51,272 nucleotides of DNA, from assembly GCF_013302895.1 (NCBI RefSeq), contig NZ_VJOK01000001.1, positions 3,602,495 through 3,653,766 of the forward strand, written 5' to 3'. The notes below the pieces were generated by a model. It was not told the DNA's origin, did no database searches, and saw nothing but the letters and a program-made list of their open reading frames with translations. A program made the translations under genes and the position numbers. This document shows positions 33,550-41,045 of the stretch, in pieces (the stretch's first letter is position 1; each line of letters begins with the position of its first letter). Source of the stretch: Streptomyces albus subsp. chlorinus (GTDB taxonomy: Bacteria > Actinomycetota > Actinomycetes > Streptomycetales > Streptomycetaceae).

Positions 33550-34158
33550 TCACATCCCCGGCGCGCCCCAGACGGGGAACCAGCGTCCCAGGTACTCCTC
33601 CACCGGCAGATCGTTCGCCAGTAGCCCGCTGACCTGGAGTTCCAGCGCGTTGTCACGCTTCTCCGCACCGCCGGGCACCGGGGCGAAGGGGTAGAAGGTG
33701 CCGCGTTTGTAGAGATAGATCAGCGCGAGGGTACGCGGGGACGTGCGGGCGGGTTCCTCCCCGGAACCTTCACGAAAGGCAACGATCGAGCACAGCAACT
33801 GTGGCCCGAAACCGCCCTCGGCCAGCAGGGTGTTGACGGCGTGCAGATCGTTCACCAGCGAGGCCATGTCGTCGGCGGGGTGGCGGGCCGTGAGCCATGT
33901 GTAGCCGTAGTCGTCCCGGCCGAACTCGACCGGGACGCCGCCCCGCCCGGTGTCCGCGTCCAGCAGCTCCCGCACGTCGCCCTGGAGCCGGGTGAAGGCG
34001 CCGCCCTCGACGCTGGCGAAACAGACGGCACCGACACCGGTCGGCACGAACGAGGTCCCCGCCTGGAGCGTCAGCGCGGCGGCGGGCAGCGCGAACAGCT
34101 GGTCGAGGTCCGGCCGCTTGGGCTTGCTGCGGCCGAGAAGCGCGTCCAGAAAGCCCAC
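33550..34158 (-). CDS. pspAB: PspA-associated protein PspAB
   Basis: A 202-residue protein starting VGFLDALLGRSKPKRPDLDQL, ending EYLGRWFPVWGAPGM, matching the PspAB family that in actinobacteria accompanies PspA and HtpX in envelope-stress response. GTG 34158 has GGGAG upstream. It is soluble, without signal or helices. The neighbouring htpX upstream in the same direction is the expected partner; the 333-base gap between them holds tandem repeats rather than another gene. Confidence 0.85.
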   Translation of the reverse strand: MGFLDALLGRSKPKRPDLDQLFALPAAALTLQAGTSFVPTGVGAVCFASVEGGAFTRLQGDVRELLDADTGRGGVPVEFGRDDYGYTWLTARHPADDMASLVNDLHAVNTLLAEGGFGPQLLCSIVAFREGSGEEPARTSPRTLALIYLYKRGTFYPFAPVPGGAEKRDNALELQVSGLLANDLPVEEYLGRWFPVWGAPGM

Positions 34159-34281
34159 GGCGTCTCCCTTCGCAGATGCTGCTGCACGGGCCCGTCCCGG
34201 ACCCCCGTCTTGATCCCGAGCCCCGCTCCGGCGGTCCCGGCCCCGGATCCAGCCCCACGGTCCCGGCACCGGGTCCCACCC

Positions 34282-34421
34282 CGAAGGCCCCATGGCCCCA
34301 TGCTCCCAAGGCCCCATGGTCCCGGGGCCCCATGGTCCCGGGGCCCCATGGTCCCGGGGCCCCATGACCCCAAGGCCCCATGGTCCCGGGGCCCCAATAT
34401 CCCAGGGTCGCGGACCCTGGG
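34282..34421. repeat. 16-bp GC-palindromic tandem repeats between htpX and pspAB
   Basis: Within 34159-34491, about seven to eight copies of a 16-bp unit (CCATGGTCCCGGGGCC) run from about 34282 to 34400. Three consecutive units are identical; others carry AAGG or GACC variants. The unit contains CCATGG and CCCGGG palindromes, so each copy can fold. A perfect hairpin, CCCAGGGTC-GCG-GACCCTGGG (34401-34421), follows. The array lies in the transcript from htpX into pspAB. Confidence 0.9.
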
Positions 34422-34491
34422 ACCCTGCTCCGCGACTCCCCACGTCCGCCGCCCGGTCCCGCCCGGCCCCGCCCGGCCCCGCCGCACATGG

Positions 34492-35397
34492 TCACTGTCC
34501 CAGCTGGGCGGAGATCCGGCGGAGCTGCTCCAGCCGCTTGTCCAGCGTGGGATGCGAGGAGAACAGCGTCGCGATGCTCTGGCCGGAGAAGGCGGGGACG
34601 AAGAAGAACGCGTTGTACGGCTCGGCCTTGCGCAGGTCGCGGGTGGGGATGCGGGCCATGTCTCCGCTGATCTTCGTCAAGGCGGAGGCGAGCGTGGAGG
34701 GACGGCCCGTCAGCAGGGCGCCGGCGCGGTCGGCGGACAGCTCGCGGTAGCGGGACAGCAGTCGCGTCAGCAGGAAACTGAGCACGTAGACGACGGCGCT
34801 GACCAGCGGAATGATCAGCACCAGCAGCCCCACCCCATTGTTGTCCCGGCCCGCGCTGCGGCCGATGCCGCCCCACAGGGCGAACCGGGTCAGTATTCCG
34901 GCCAGTACCCCGAGGAACGAGGCGATCGTCATGACGGCGACGTCACGGTGCGCGACATGGGACAGCTCATGCGAGAGCACCCCTTCCAGTTCGTCCCGCT
35001 CCAGGCGGCGCATCAGGCCGGTGGTGGCGCACACCATCGCGTTCTGCTGGTTACGGCCCGTGGCGAAGGCGTTCGGGACGTCGCTGTCGGCGAGGGCGAC
35101 GCGGGGCTTGGGCATGTCGGCGAGGGCGCACAGCCGGTCGACGGCACCGTGGAGTTCCGGCGCCTGCCGCGGGGTGACCTCGCGGGCGCCCATGCTGAAC
35201 GCGGCGATCTTGTCGCTGAACCAGAACTGGGCGATGAACAGCCCGCCCGCGATCACCAGCACGAGCGGCCAGGAATGGCCCAGCGCGGCCACCAGGGCCC
35301 CGACGAGGACGACGTAGAGCAGGCCGATGAAGAACATCGTGGTGACCATCCGTGTGGTCAGGCCACGGTCGGCGACATAGCGCGAGTGACGGGCCAT
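34492..35397 (-). CDS. htpX: HtpX-family membrane zinc metalloprotease
   Basis: A 301-residue M48 peptidase. Two N-terminal helices (MVTTMFFIGLLYVVLVGALV, PLVLVIAGGLFIAQFWF) are followed by the zinc motif HELSH in GVLSHELSHVAHRD. Two more helices and the third ligand Glu in RYRELSADRAGALLTG come next. HtpX degrades damaged membrane proteins. ATG 35397 is chosen for the strong AAGGAGG seven bases upstream. It is first in a minus-strand set with pspAB and a lipoprotein. Confidence 0.95.
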   Translation of the reverse strand: MARHSRYVADRGLTTRMVTTMFFIGLLYVVLVGALVAALGHSWPLVLVIAGGLFIAQFWFSDKIAAFSMGAREVTPRQAPELHGAVDRLCALADMPKPRVALADSDVPNAFATGRNQQNAMVCATTGLMRRLERDELEGVLSHELSHVAHRDVAVMTIASFLGVLAGILTRFALWGGIGRSAGRDNNGVGLLVLIIPLVSAVVYVLSFLLTRLLSRYRELSADRAGALLTGRPSTLASALTKISGDMARIPTRDLRKAEPYNAFFFVPAFSGQSIATLFSSHPTLDKRLEQLRRISAQLGQ

Positions 35398-35617
35398 GAC
35401 GGCCCCTCCTTCCCGGAGCTTTCCGGAGACTTCCCGGAACCGCGACCACCGGAGGCCCGGGGCACAGCACCGCACGCTCCCCGTGAAGGGCTCTCTCTTC
35501 GATTGTGCTCCGATGCCCCCTCGTGCGCCCTGTCGTGCGCCTGACGTGCTTCTCCACCGCGTGGTGTGCTCTCATCCGTGCGGCGCTTCGCACGCATGTT
35601 CAGGCATATGCGCGAAG

Positions 35618-36499
35618 ATGGTGCCTGTGACTCATCCCCCCGAACATCTGACGCCGAAGAGCCCCCGCCCCCACCCCGACGGAGCGCGTGTCGCCCCACG
35701 CCTCATCGCCACCGACCTCGACGGCACGCTGTTGCGGAGCGACAAGACGGTCTCCGCCCGCACCATCGCGGCACTGGCCGCGGCCGAGGCGGCCGGCATC
35801 GAGGTGTTCTTCGTCACCGGGCGCCCGGCCCGCTGGATGGATGTCGTCAGCGACCACGTCCACGGCCACGGCCTCGCCATCTGCGCCAACGGCGCCGCCG
35901 TCGTGGACCTGCACGACGGGCACCGTGTCGTACGCGTACGGGAACTGGCCCGCCACGACGCGCTCGCCGTCGCCCACGCGCTGCGCGCCGCCGCACCCGG
36001 CGTCAGCTTCGCCGTCGAACGCACGGGCGGCATCCACTACGAGCCGGAGTACCCCTCCTTCCCCATGGACCCCGGCGCCTCCTTCGCCCCCGTCGAGGAC
36101 CTGCTCACCGACAGCCGCGAGGGCCACCACGCCGAGCCCGTCGTCAAACTGCTGGCCCACCACCCGACGATGGACCCCGACGAGTTCCTCGCCCTCGGCC
36201 GCAAGACCGCCGGCGCGCACGCCGAGTTCACCCGCTCCAGCCCCAGCGCCCTCCTGGAGATCTCCGGCCGGGGCGTCAGCAAGGCCAGCACCCTCGCCCT
36301 CGCCTGCGAGGAGCGCGGCATCAGGCCCGAGGAGGTCGTCGCCTTCGGCGACATGCCCAACGACCTCGCCATGCTCACCTGGGCCGGCACCTCCTACGCC
36401 ATGGCCAACGCCCACCCCGACGTCCTCCTGTGCACCACCCACACCACCGCCTCCAACGAGGAGGACGGCGTCGCCAAGGTGATCGAAAGCTTCCTGTGA
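35618..36499 (+). CDS. HAD-superfamily Cof-type phosphatase
   Basis: A HAD hydrolase of about 293 residues: motif [13 protein letters not shown], motif II Thr in FFVTGRPARW, motif III Lys in GVSKASTLAL, motif IV GDMPNDLAML, with a C2 cap between. It is a paralogue of the serS-linked gene at 8946. The start is uncertain: ATG 35618, GTG 35621 or GTG 35627 are all in frame and none has a clear ribosome site; the conserved domain begins about 30 residues later. It is divergent from htpX and is the last core gene before the low-GC island. Confidence 0.88.
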   Translation: MVPVTHPPEHLTPKSPRPHPDGARVAPRLIATDLDGTLLRSDKTVSARTIAALAAAEAAGIEVFFVTGRPARWMDVVSDHVHGHGLAICANGAAVVDLHDGHRVVRVRELARHDALAVAHALRAAAPGVSFAVERTGGIHYEPEYPSFPMDPGASFAPVEDLLTDSREGHHAEPVVKLLAHHPTMDPDEFLALGRKTAGAHAEFTRSSPSALLEISGRGVSKASTLALACEERGIRPEEVVAFGDMPNDLAMLTWAGTSYAMANAHPDVLLCTTHTTASNEEDGVAKVIESFL

Positions 36500-36722
36500 C
36501 ACCCCTCCCGATGACACCCTCCCGAAGCCGGTGACGCCGCCCTGAAGCCGCCGTACCGCCTGCCACGGACGTTCCTTCTCCTTGGAGGAATCGTAAAAAC
36601 GTGCGCCTGAATCCTGGAACCGCTTGCCCCGCTTCGTCACGCAAGGTTGGGTAAAGAAGCACTCACCGTGACACGAGCGCTAGCACGAGCACGAGCAACG
36701 CGTAAGGAGCGCCAGGGGGGAC

Positions 36723-37139
36723 ATGAACTTCGAGCAGGAGTGGGCGCGACTCAAAGCCGACGCAGAGCAGCGCCAGGACACCCACATGCAACTGGCGGGA
36801 TACGGCCCGGACGCACACGGACGCGGCCTGCTGCACGTGAGCGCCAAGTTGCTGCGGGACCGGGCCGGGGACGCGGAGAAGGTCGCCACCAGCTTCGGCA
36901 AAGCCGACAACAGCGCGATCAAGGAAACGGGGCAGGTCGAGAAGGGCCTGTCCGGCTTCAAGAGCGCCAGTGCCTTCGCCACGTTCGAACACCGCTGGGA
37001 AGCCCAGGTCAAACACGTGAAGTCGCTCCTGCGGGACGGGCTCGCCGACGCCCTGCGGAACGCCGCCGACGCCTTCAAGAACACCGACCACGCGGCCAAG
37101 CACGAGGTCGACAAGCTGGGCGCTCGTCGCCACCGCTAG
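36723..37139 (+). CDS. Small helical WXG100/Lap-like protein, partner of the effector
   Basis: A 138-residue, all-helical, charged protein without signal peptide (MNFEQEWARLKADAEQRQDT; FEHRWEAQVKHVKSLLRDGL). Its size and helix content resemble WXG100-like partners and the Lap targeting proteins encoded just before LXG effectors; a strict WXG motif is absent. A strong purine-rich ribosome site (AGGGGGG) precedes the ATG. It ends 33 bases before the large effector gene. I infer that it forms a complex that targets the effector to a type VII secretion system located elsewhere in the genome. Confidence 0.65.
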   Translation: MNFEQEWARLKADAEQRQDTHMQLAGYGPDAHGRGLLHVSAKLLRDRAGDAEKVATSFGKADNSAIKETGQVEKGLSGFKSASAFATFEHRWEAQVKHVKSLLRDGLADALRNAADAFKNTDHAAKHEVDKLGARRHR

Positions 37140-37172
37140 TTGCGACCGGCCGCTTCGGAGGGGGAGGAATAC

Positions 37173-39530
37173 GTGGTCTCCTACCACTCGTTACTGCACG
37201 CCGACCTCCAGCCTCTCAAGGAGGCCGCGCAGAAATGGCACAAAGTCCCGGGCAACTACCGCGAGGTGCGCGGCACGTTCTCGCGGGAAGTGGAAAAGGG
37301 CCTGTGGAAATCCGATATGGAGGGAGCAACCGCCGACGCGGTGTTCAAGGCCCTGGGCCGGGTCGGCCGGCAGATCGACGAGGCTGTCGAGGAAGCCGAG
37401 GACACCTGGCACTTCCTGCACAGCGCCCACACCTCGCTGAAGAAGTGGCACGACAAGCTCAAGGCGAGGGTCAAGGAGATAGGCGAGGACAAGAACCTCG
37501 AAATCGACTCCAAGGGCACCGTCCATTACAAGCCGAAGAATCTCGACGACCTCGAACCCGACGAGATCGGCCCGCAGAACAAGCGCTACCACGAGATCGT
37601 GGACGCCCACAACAACTACATCTCCTGGGTGCTGGATTCCGCCACCGCGGCCGATGAGACCCTGCACTGGGCTCTCTCCAACGACCACAACGGCCGGGCC
37701 AAGGGCTTCGACGGAGACGGCGTCACCAGCATGAGCGACGCCAACCAGGCGCGGAAGCAGGCCCGGAAGGACGCCGATGCCCTCGTGAGGCTCGCCTCGT
37801 CCTACGAAGGCTCCGAAAAACCCAGCGCGGAAACCATCCGGAAGATGGCCGAGAAGATGGCCCGGCACGAAGGGGATCCATACTTCGCGGAACGGCTCGC
37901 CACCCGGCTGAACGCCAGGGGAACCCTGGAATGGTGGGAGCGGTGCACATGGACCCTGAAGAACAAGCCCGACAAGGAGCGGTTCTCCGCTGTCCGCGAC
38001 TTCCAGAAATCCTTGAGCTTCACCCTTGCCACGGCGTCACATACGGACAGCCCTGCCATGGAGAAGTGGAAGAAGGACGTCATCCGCTTGGGACCCGAGC
38101 GCTTCGCCAGCACCTACGGCAACAATCCCCACGATGTACGCGGCTTCCAGCTGATGAGCAGCCTCATGCGCTCCGGAAGCTGGGACAAGGATTTTCTCCA
38201 CGACTACGGCAAGGGATTCACCGAAGGCAAAGGGAGCGACAAGAGGCACGTGCCGGGGCTCATCGACTACGACAAGCGGCACCCCGACCCTCAGGCCCTC
38301 TGGCAGGGAAGGCCCCCCTTCGAGTACGACCACCTTCTCAACTACGGCAGCGGTGGCGACCAGGGTATGGACCCCATGACCGGCTACATGGAAGCGCTCG
38401 GTCACAACCCGGAGGCGGCGCAAGAGGTGTTCCGCAGCGAGAAGAACCCTGACGGCACGTTCGAGAAGAATCCAGACGGCACCTACAGGCTGAACCCCGA
38501 CCTGGACTATTTGCTCCGCAAACGTGAGTGGCCCACCGGAGGCCCTGATCTCCCGGGCGACCGGGACCGCGGGTACGACGAGTTGGGTCATGCTCTTGAG
38601 GCCGCCGCTCTCGGACACCCCTGGGATGCCCCGGAGAAGGGCCTCCACCGCACCGCCGACAGCGCCAACGTCATGCAGCAGGTCGTCACCTCGGTCGCCG
38701 AACACCCCGGCATTGTGGGTGATCGCCCCGGCATCGAGAACAGCATGGCCAAGATGGGCGCGGGATACATCGACGATCTGAACCGGGGCGTGTCGAACTT
38801 CGGTGACCGGGAAGGGGGCCAGGACCTCCGCGACGCCGCCTTCGGCAATCGCGGAGAAGGCCACATGAAGGTGATCCCCAACATGGACGCGATGGCGTTC
38901 CTCAGGGAGGTAGGGGGAAAGCCCGGTGCCTACGAGATCCTCTCCGCCGCGCAGGACCAGTACGTCCTGAGCGCCATGAAGGCGCACCCCAAGCCCGACA
39001 GGGAACTCGGCCTTCTGCTGGAGACGGGGGCGAAGAGCCAGGGTGTCCTCGATCACGCACGCGCCGATGCTGTTCAGGCCGGTGCCAATGACAAGAGCAC
39101 CGACCTGCGTGCGGACCTCACCGCGGCTGCCGCGTGGAAGAAGTACGCCGTGGGCCAGGGGCTCGGAGCCTTCAAAGGCACCCTGGAACTTCCCCTTGGC
39201 ATTGAGGGGGTACCCAAGGCCGCTGCCTTCGGCATCCCACTCGTCACCGGAGCGGGGAGCGGTGCGCTTGAGACGCACGTCAACAACGAGATCGACCGGC
39301 AGGTGCTGGAGCAGTGGAAGGAAGAGAGTAGAAAGTTCACCGAGAGTGCCATCAAAACAAAAGATGACTTCCTCGACATCAGCCAACACCGGATCATGAA
39401 TTGGCTGGAAATCTACCGGAATTCCCACGGAATAGACGACGCTTCACCCTGGTACGACAAGCACAGTTTCCGCATGGAGACTCAGTACAACGGTGGCGAC
39501 ACCCAGGGAGACCAAGGCGATGGCGACTAA
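37173..39530 (+). CDS. Large putative type VII secretion effector (DUF6571-like)
   Basis: Encodes 785 residues. GTG 37173 follows GGAGGGGGAGG; a TTG at 37140 lacks such a site. The N-terminal 110 residues are helical, with GLWKSDMEGATADAVF recalling WXG/LXG substrate domains. The middle has GFDGDGVTSMSDANQARKQA and FASTYGNNPHDVRGFQLMSS, a pattern I associate with the Streptomyces DUF6571 family. The last roughly 100 residues (AAFGIPL, a glycine-rich hydrophobic stretch, then NNEIDRQVLEQWKEES and on) are duplicated downstream. Codon 7 is TTA (37191-37193), so translation should depend on the bldA tRNA. No signal peptide or recognised catalytic motif. GC falls to 50% over 39301-39480. Confidence 0.72.
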   Translation: MVSYHSLLHADLQPLKEAAQKWHKVPGNYREVRGTFSREVEKGLWKSDMEGATADAVFKALGRVGRQIDEAVEEAEDTWHFLHSAHTSLKKWHDKLKARVKEIGEDKNLEIDSKGTVHYKPKNLDDLEPDEIGPQNKRYHEIVDAHNNYISWVLDSATAADETLHWALSNDHNGRAKGFDGDGVTSMSDANQARKQARKDADALVRLASSYEGSEKPSAETIRKMAEKMARHEGDPYFAERLATRLNARGTLEWWERCTWTLKNKPDKERFSAVRDFQKSLSFTLATASHTDSPAMEKWKKDVIRLGPERFASTYGNNPHDVRGFQLMSSLMRSGSWDKDFLHDYGKGFTEGKGSDKRHVPGLIDYDKRHPDPQALWQGRPPFEYDHLLNYGSGGDQGMDPMTGYMEALGHNPEAAQEVFRSEKNPDGTFEKNPDGTYRLNPDLDYLLRKREWPTGGPDLPGDRDRGYDELGHALEAAALGHPWDAPEKGLHRTADSANVMQQVVTSVAEHPGIVGDRPGIENSMAKMGAGYIDDLNRGVSNFGDREGGQDLRDAAFGNRGEGHMKVIPNMDAMAFLREVGGKPGAYEILSAAQDQYVLSAMKAHPKPDRELGLLLETGAKSQGVLDHARADAVQAGANDKSTDLRADLTAAAAWKKYAVGQGLGAFKGTLELPLGIEGVPKAAAFGIPLVTGAGSGALETHVNNEIDRQVLEQWKEESRKFTESAIKTKDDFLDISQHRIMNWLEIYRNSHGIDDASPWYDKHSFRMETQYNGGDTQGDQGDGD

Positions 39531-40131
39531 AACGGCCCGTGCGGCCGTGTTCGGTACTGCGTTGCCTCTCGTCCTGGGGATCACTTCCTGCTCGGCAGGA
39601 GCCGACAAGGAACCAGAACCCGTGACGAAGATCCCCTTGGTTCGGGCATGCGGGGGCATCTTCAGCAAACAGGAGACCAAGGAGATCCGGCACTCATACG
39701 TGCATTCCCGGAAAAGAGAAGGCTACCGGAAGACTGCCGAATACCTGAGGCGGCCAAGTTCTCACAGTTCCGAGCCTGGGAAGGTACTCTGCGACCTCAC
39801 CACCGCAAAAAACCCTGTCTCGGGTGACCTGCTGAACATCAGAGCGACCTGGGACAGCATCGGCCCGAAGAACGGCAAGCCGGTTGAATGGCGCCCTTCC
39901 CTCGAAGGGGGACGAGCAGCCGGGCAGATCGCCGTGACCTGCCTGAACCCCGGCGAGAAGAAAATCCGTACTGAATTCGAGGCAGTCAAGCTGTACATGT
40001 ACGATCACGTGAATCTCAGCGACAACTCCCGCGCCAGGCTGCTCCTCAACGCCGCGAAGAAACTCATCCCCCTCATGGACTGCCAGAACAACATCACCTA
40101 CCCCGACCCGGACATGGTCGCTCCGCGGTAG
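39520..40131 (+). CDS. Lipoprotein, candidate immunity protein for the effector
   Basis: A 203-residue lipoprotein: basic start, hydrophobic core and lipobox ITSC, then a domain of about 175 residues with four cysteines (ACGGIF, LCDLTTAK, TCLNPGE, DCQNN). ATG 39520 lies inside the end of the effector gene (11-base overlap) with GGGAG upstream, so the two are coupled. A diverged second copy follows at 40434. Tight coupling to the effector's C-terminus and duplication together with it suggest an immunity lipoprotein acting on the outer face of the membrane; this is inference. Confidence 0.75.
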   Translation: MATKTARAAVFGTALPLVLGITSCSAGADKEPEPVTKIPLVRACGGIFSKQETKEIRHSYVHSRKREGYRKTAEYLRRPSSHSSEPGKVLCDLTTAKNPVSGDLLNIRATWDSIGPKNGKPVEWRPSLEGGRAAGQIAVTCLNPGEKKIRTEFEAVKLYMYDHVNLSDNSRARLLLNAAKKLIPLMDCQNNITYPDPDMVAPR

Positions 40132-40444
40132 AAGCGCCGCCTTCGGTGTCCCGCTCGCCACCGGAGCGGCGAGTGGTGCGCTGGCGACGCACGTCAACAA
40201 TGAGATCGACAGGCAGGTGCTGGAGCGGTGGAAGGAAGAGAGCAAGCAGTTCTCCTGGGACGGCATCGAGTCGAAGCGAGAATTCCTCACTCTGAGCCAG
40301 AACCGTGTCGCCAACCGGCTGGAATCCTACCGCAAGGGTCACGGGATTTCCGATGATTCGGAATGGTACAACGTACAGAGTTCTGCAATGGAGCAGATGT
40401 ACGGAATCGGGGCCGTCCAGGGAGACCAAGGCGATCGCGACTGA
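40132..40444 (+). pseudogene. Orphan copy of the effector C-terminus
   Basis: Directly after the first lipoprotein's stop, 104 codons in one open frame align without gaps to the last 102 residues of the effector: I count 63 of 102 identical. Identity is near complete over the first 30 residues (to NNEIDRQVLE), low in the centre and high again at QGDQGD. There is no start codon at its upstream edge; an internal GTG at 40217 exists. This is the classic form of an orphan toxin C-terminus that could recombine into the full gene, or simply a duplication remnant. Confidence 0.8.
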
Positions 40445-41045
40445 CCCGAACCGGGTAGCTGCGGTCGGTGCGGCCATGCTCCTCACCTTGGTGGTCACTG
40501 GGTGCTCTTCAGATCACGGAAAAGAGCGCGAAAGGGTGGCAAAGACCCCGATCACCAAGACTTGTGGAGGGATCTTCGACGAGCAGGCTGCCAAAGAAGC
40601 GAAGCGTTCACATGTGCACGCCCGCAAGAGCGACGGCTACCGGAAGACAGCGGCTTACCTGAAACGGCCGGACTCACACAAGTTCGAATCCACACAAGTG
40701 ATTTGTGACCTCACCACAGCGAAGGATCCGGTCGCCGGAGACTTGTTGAGCGTTCAGGCACTCTGGGACGCCATCGGCCCGAAAAGAGGGAGATCCGTCG
40801 AGTGGCTCCCCCCGTCCGAAGGCGGGCGCGGAGCAGGACAAATCAGGGTGAATTGCCAGAACCCGGGCGGCAAGGAAATAGGTACGGAATACGACACGGT
40901 CAAGCTCTACATGTTCGATGAGATCCCCCTCAGCGACAATTCCCGCGCCAGGCTGCTCCTCAACGCCGCGAAGAAACTCATCCCCCTCATGCACTGCCAG
41001 AACAACATCACCTACCCCGACCCGGACCAGGTAGCCCCGCAGTAG
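40434..41045 (+). CDS. Second candidate immunity lipoprotein, start codon altered
   Basis: A paralogue of the 39520 lipoprotein, with the four cysteines kept (TCGGIF, ICDLTTAK, NCQNPGG, HCQNN) and a lipobox VTGC. The last 35 residues are nearly identical in protein and DNA, whereas the centre is diverged. The position matching ATG of the first copy reads ATC (40434-40436) in the same GGGAGACCAAGGCG context. The next in-frame ATG (40476) would leave only nine residues before the lipid cysteine. Either ATC is used, translation couples in another way, or the gene is silent. Its 3' end overlaps cydCD by 38 bases. Confidence 0.6.
   Translation: MATDPNRVAAVGAAMLLTLVVTGCSSDHGKERERVAKTPITKTCGGIFDEQAAKEAKRSHVHARKSDGYRKTAAYLKRPDSHKFESTQVICDLTTAKDPVAGDLLSVQALWDAIGPKRGRSVEWLPPSEGGRGAGQIRVNCQNPGGKEIGTEYDTVKLYMFDEIPLSDNSRARLLLNAAKKLIPLMHCQNNITYPDPDQVAPQ

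Noticed and set aside
34282..34421. CRISPR or transposon end
   Set aside because: Contiguous 16-bp units without spacers; no transposase frame and no target-site duplication seen.
36660..36722. Integration site at the left edge of the island
   Set aside because: Short GAGCACGAGCA-like repeats upstream of 36723 have no matching copy at the right boundary near 41045, and no integrase or tRNA is adjacent.
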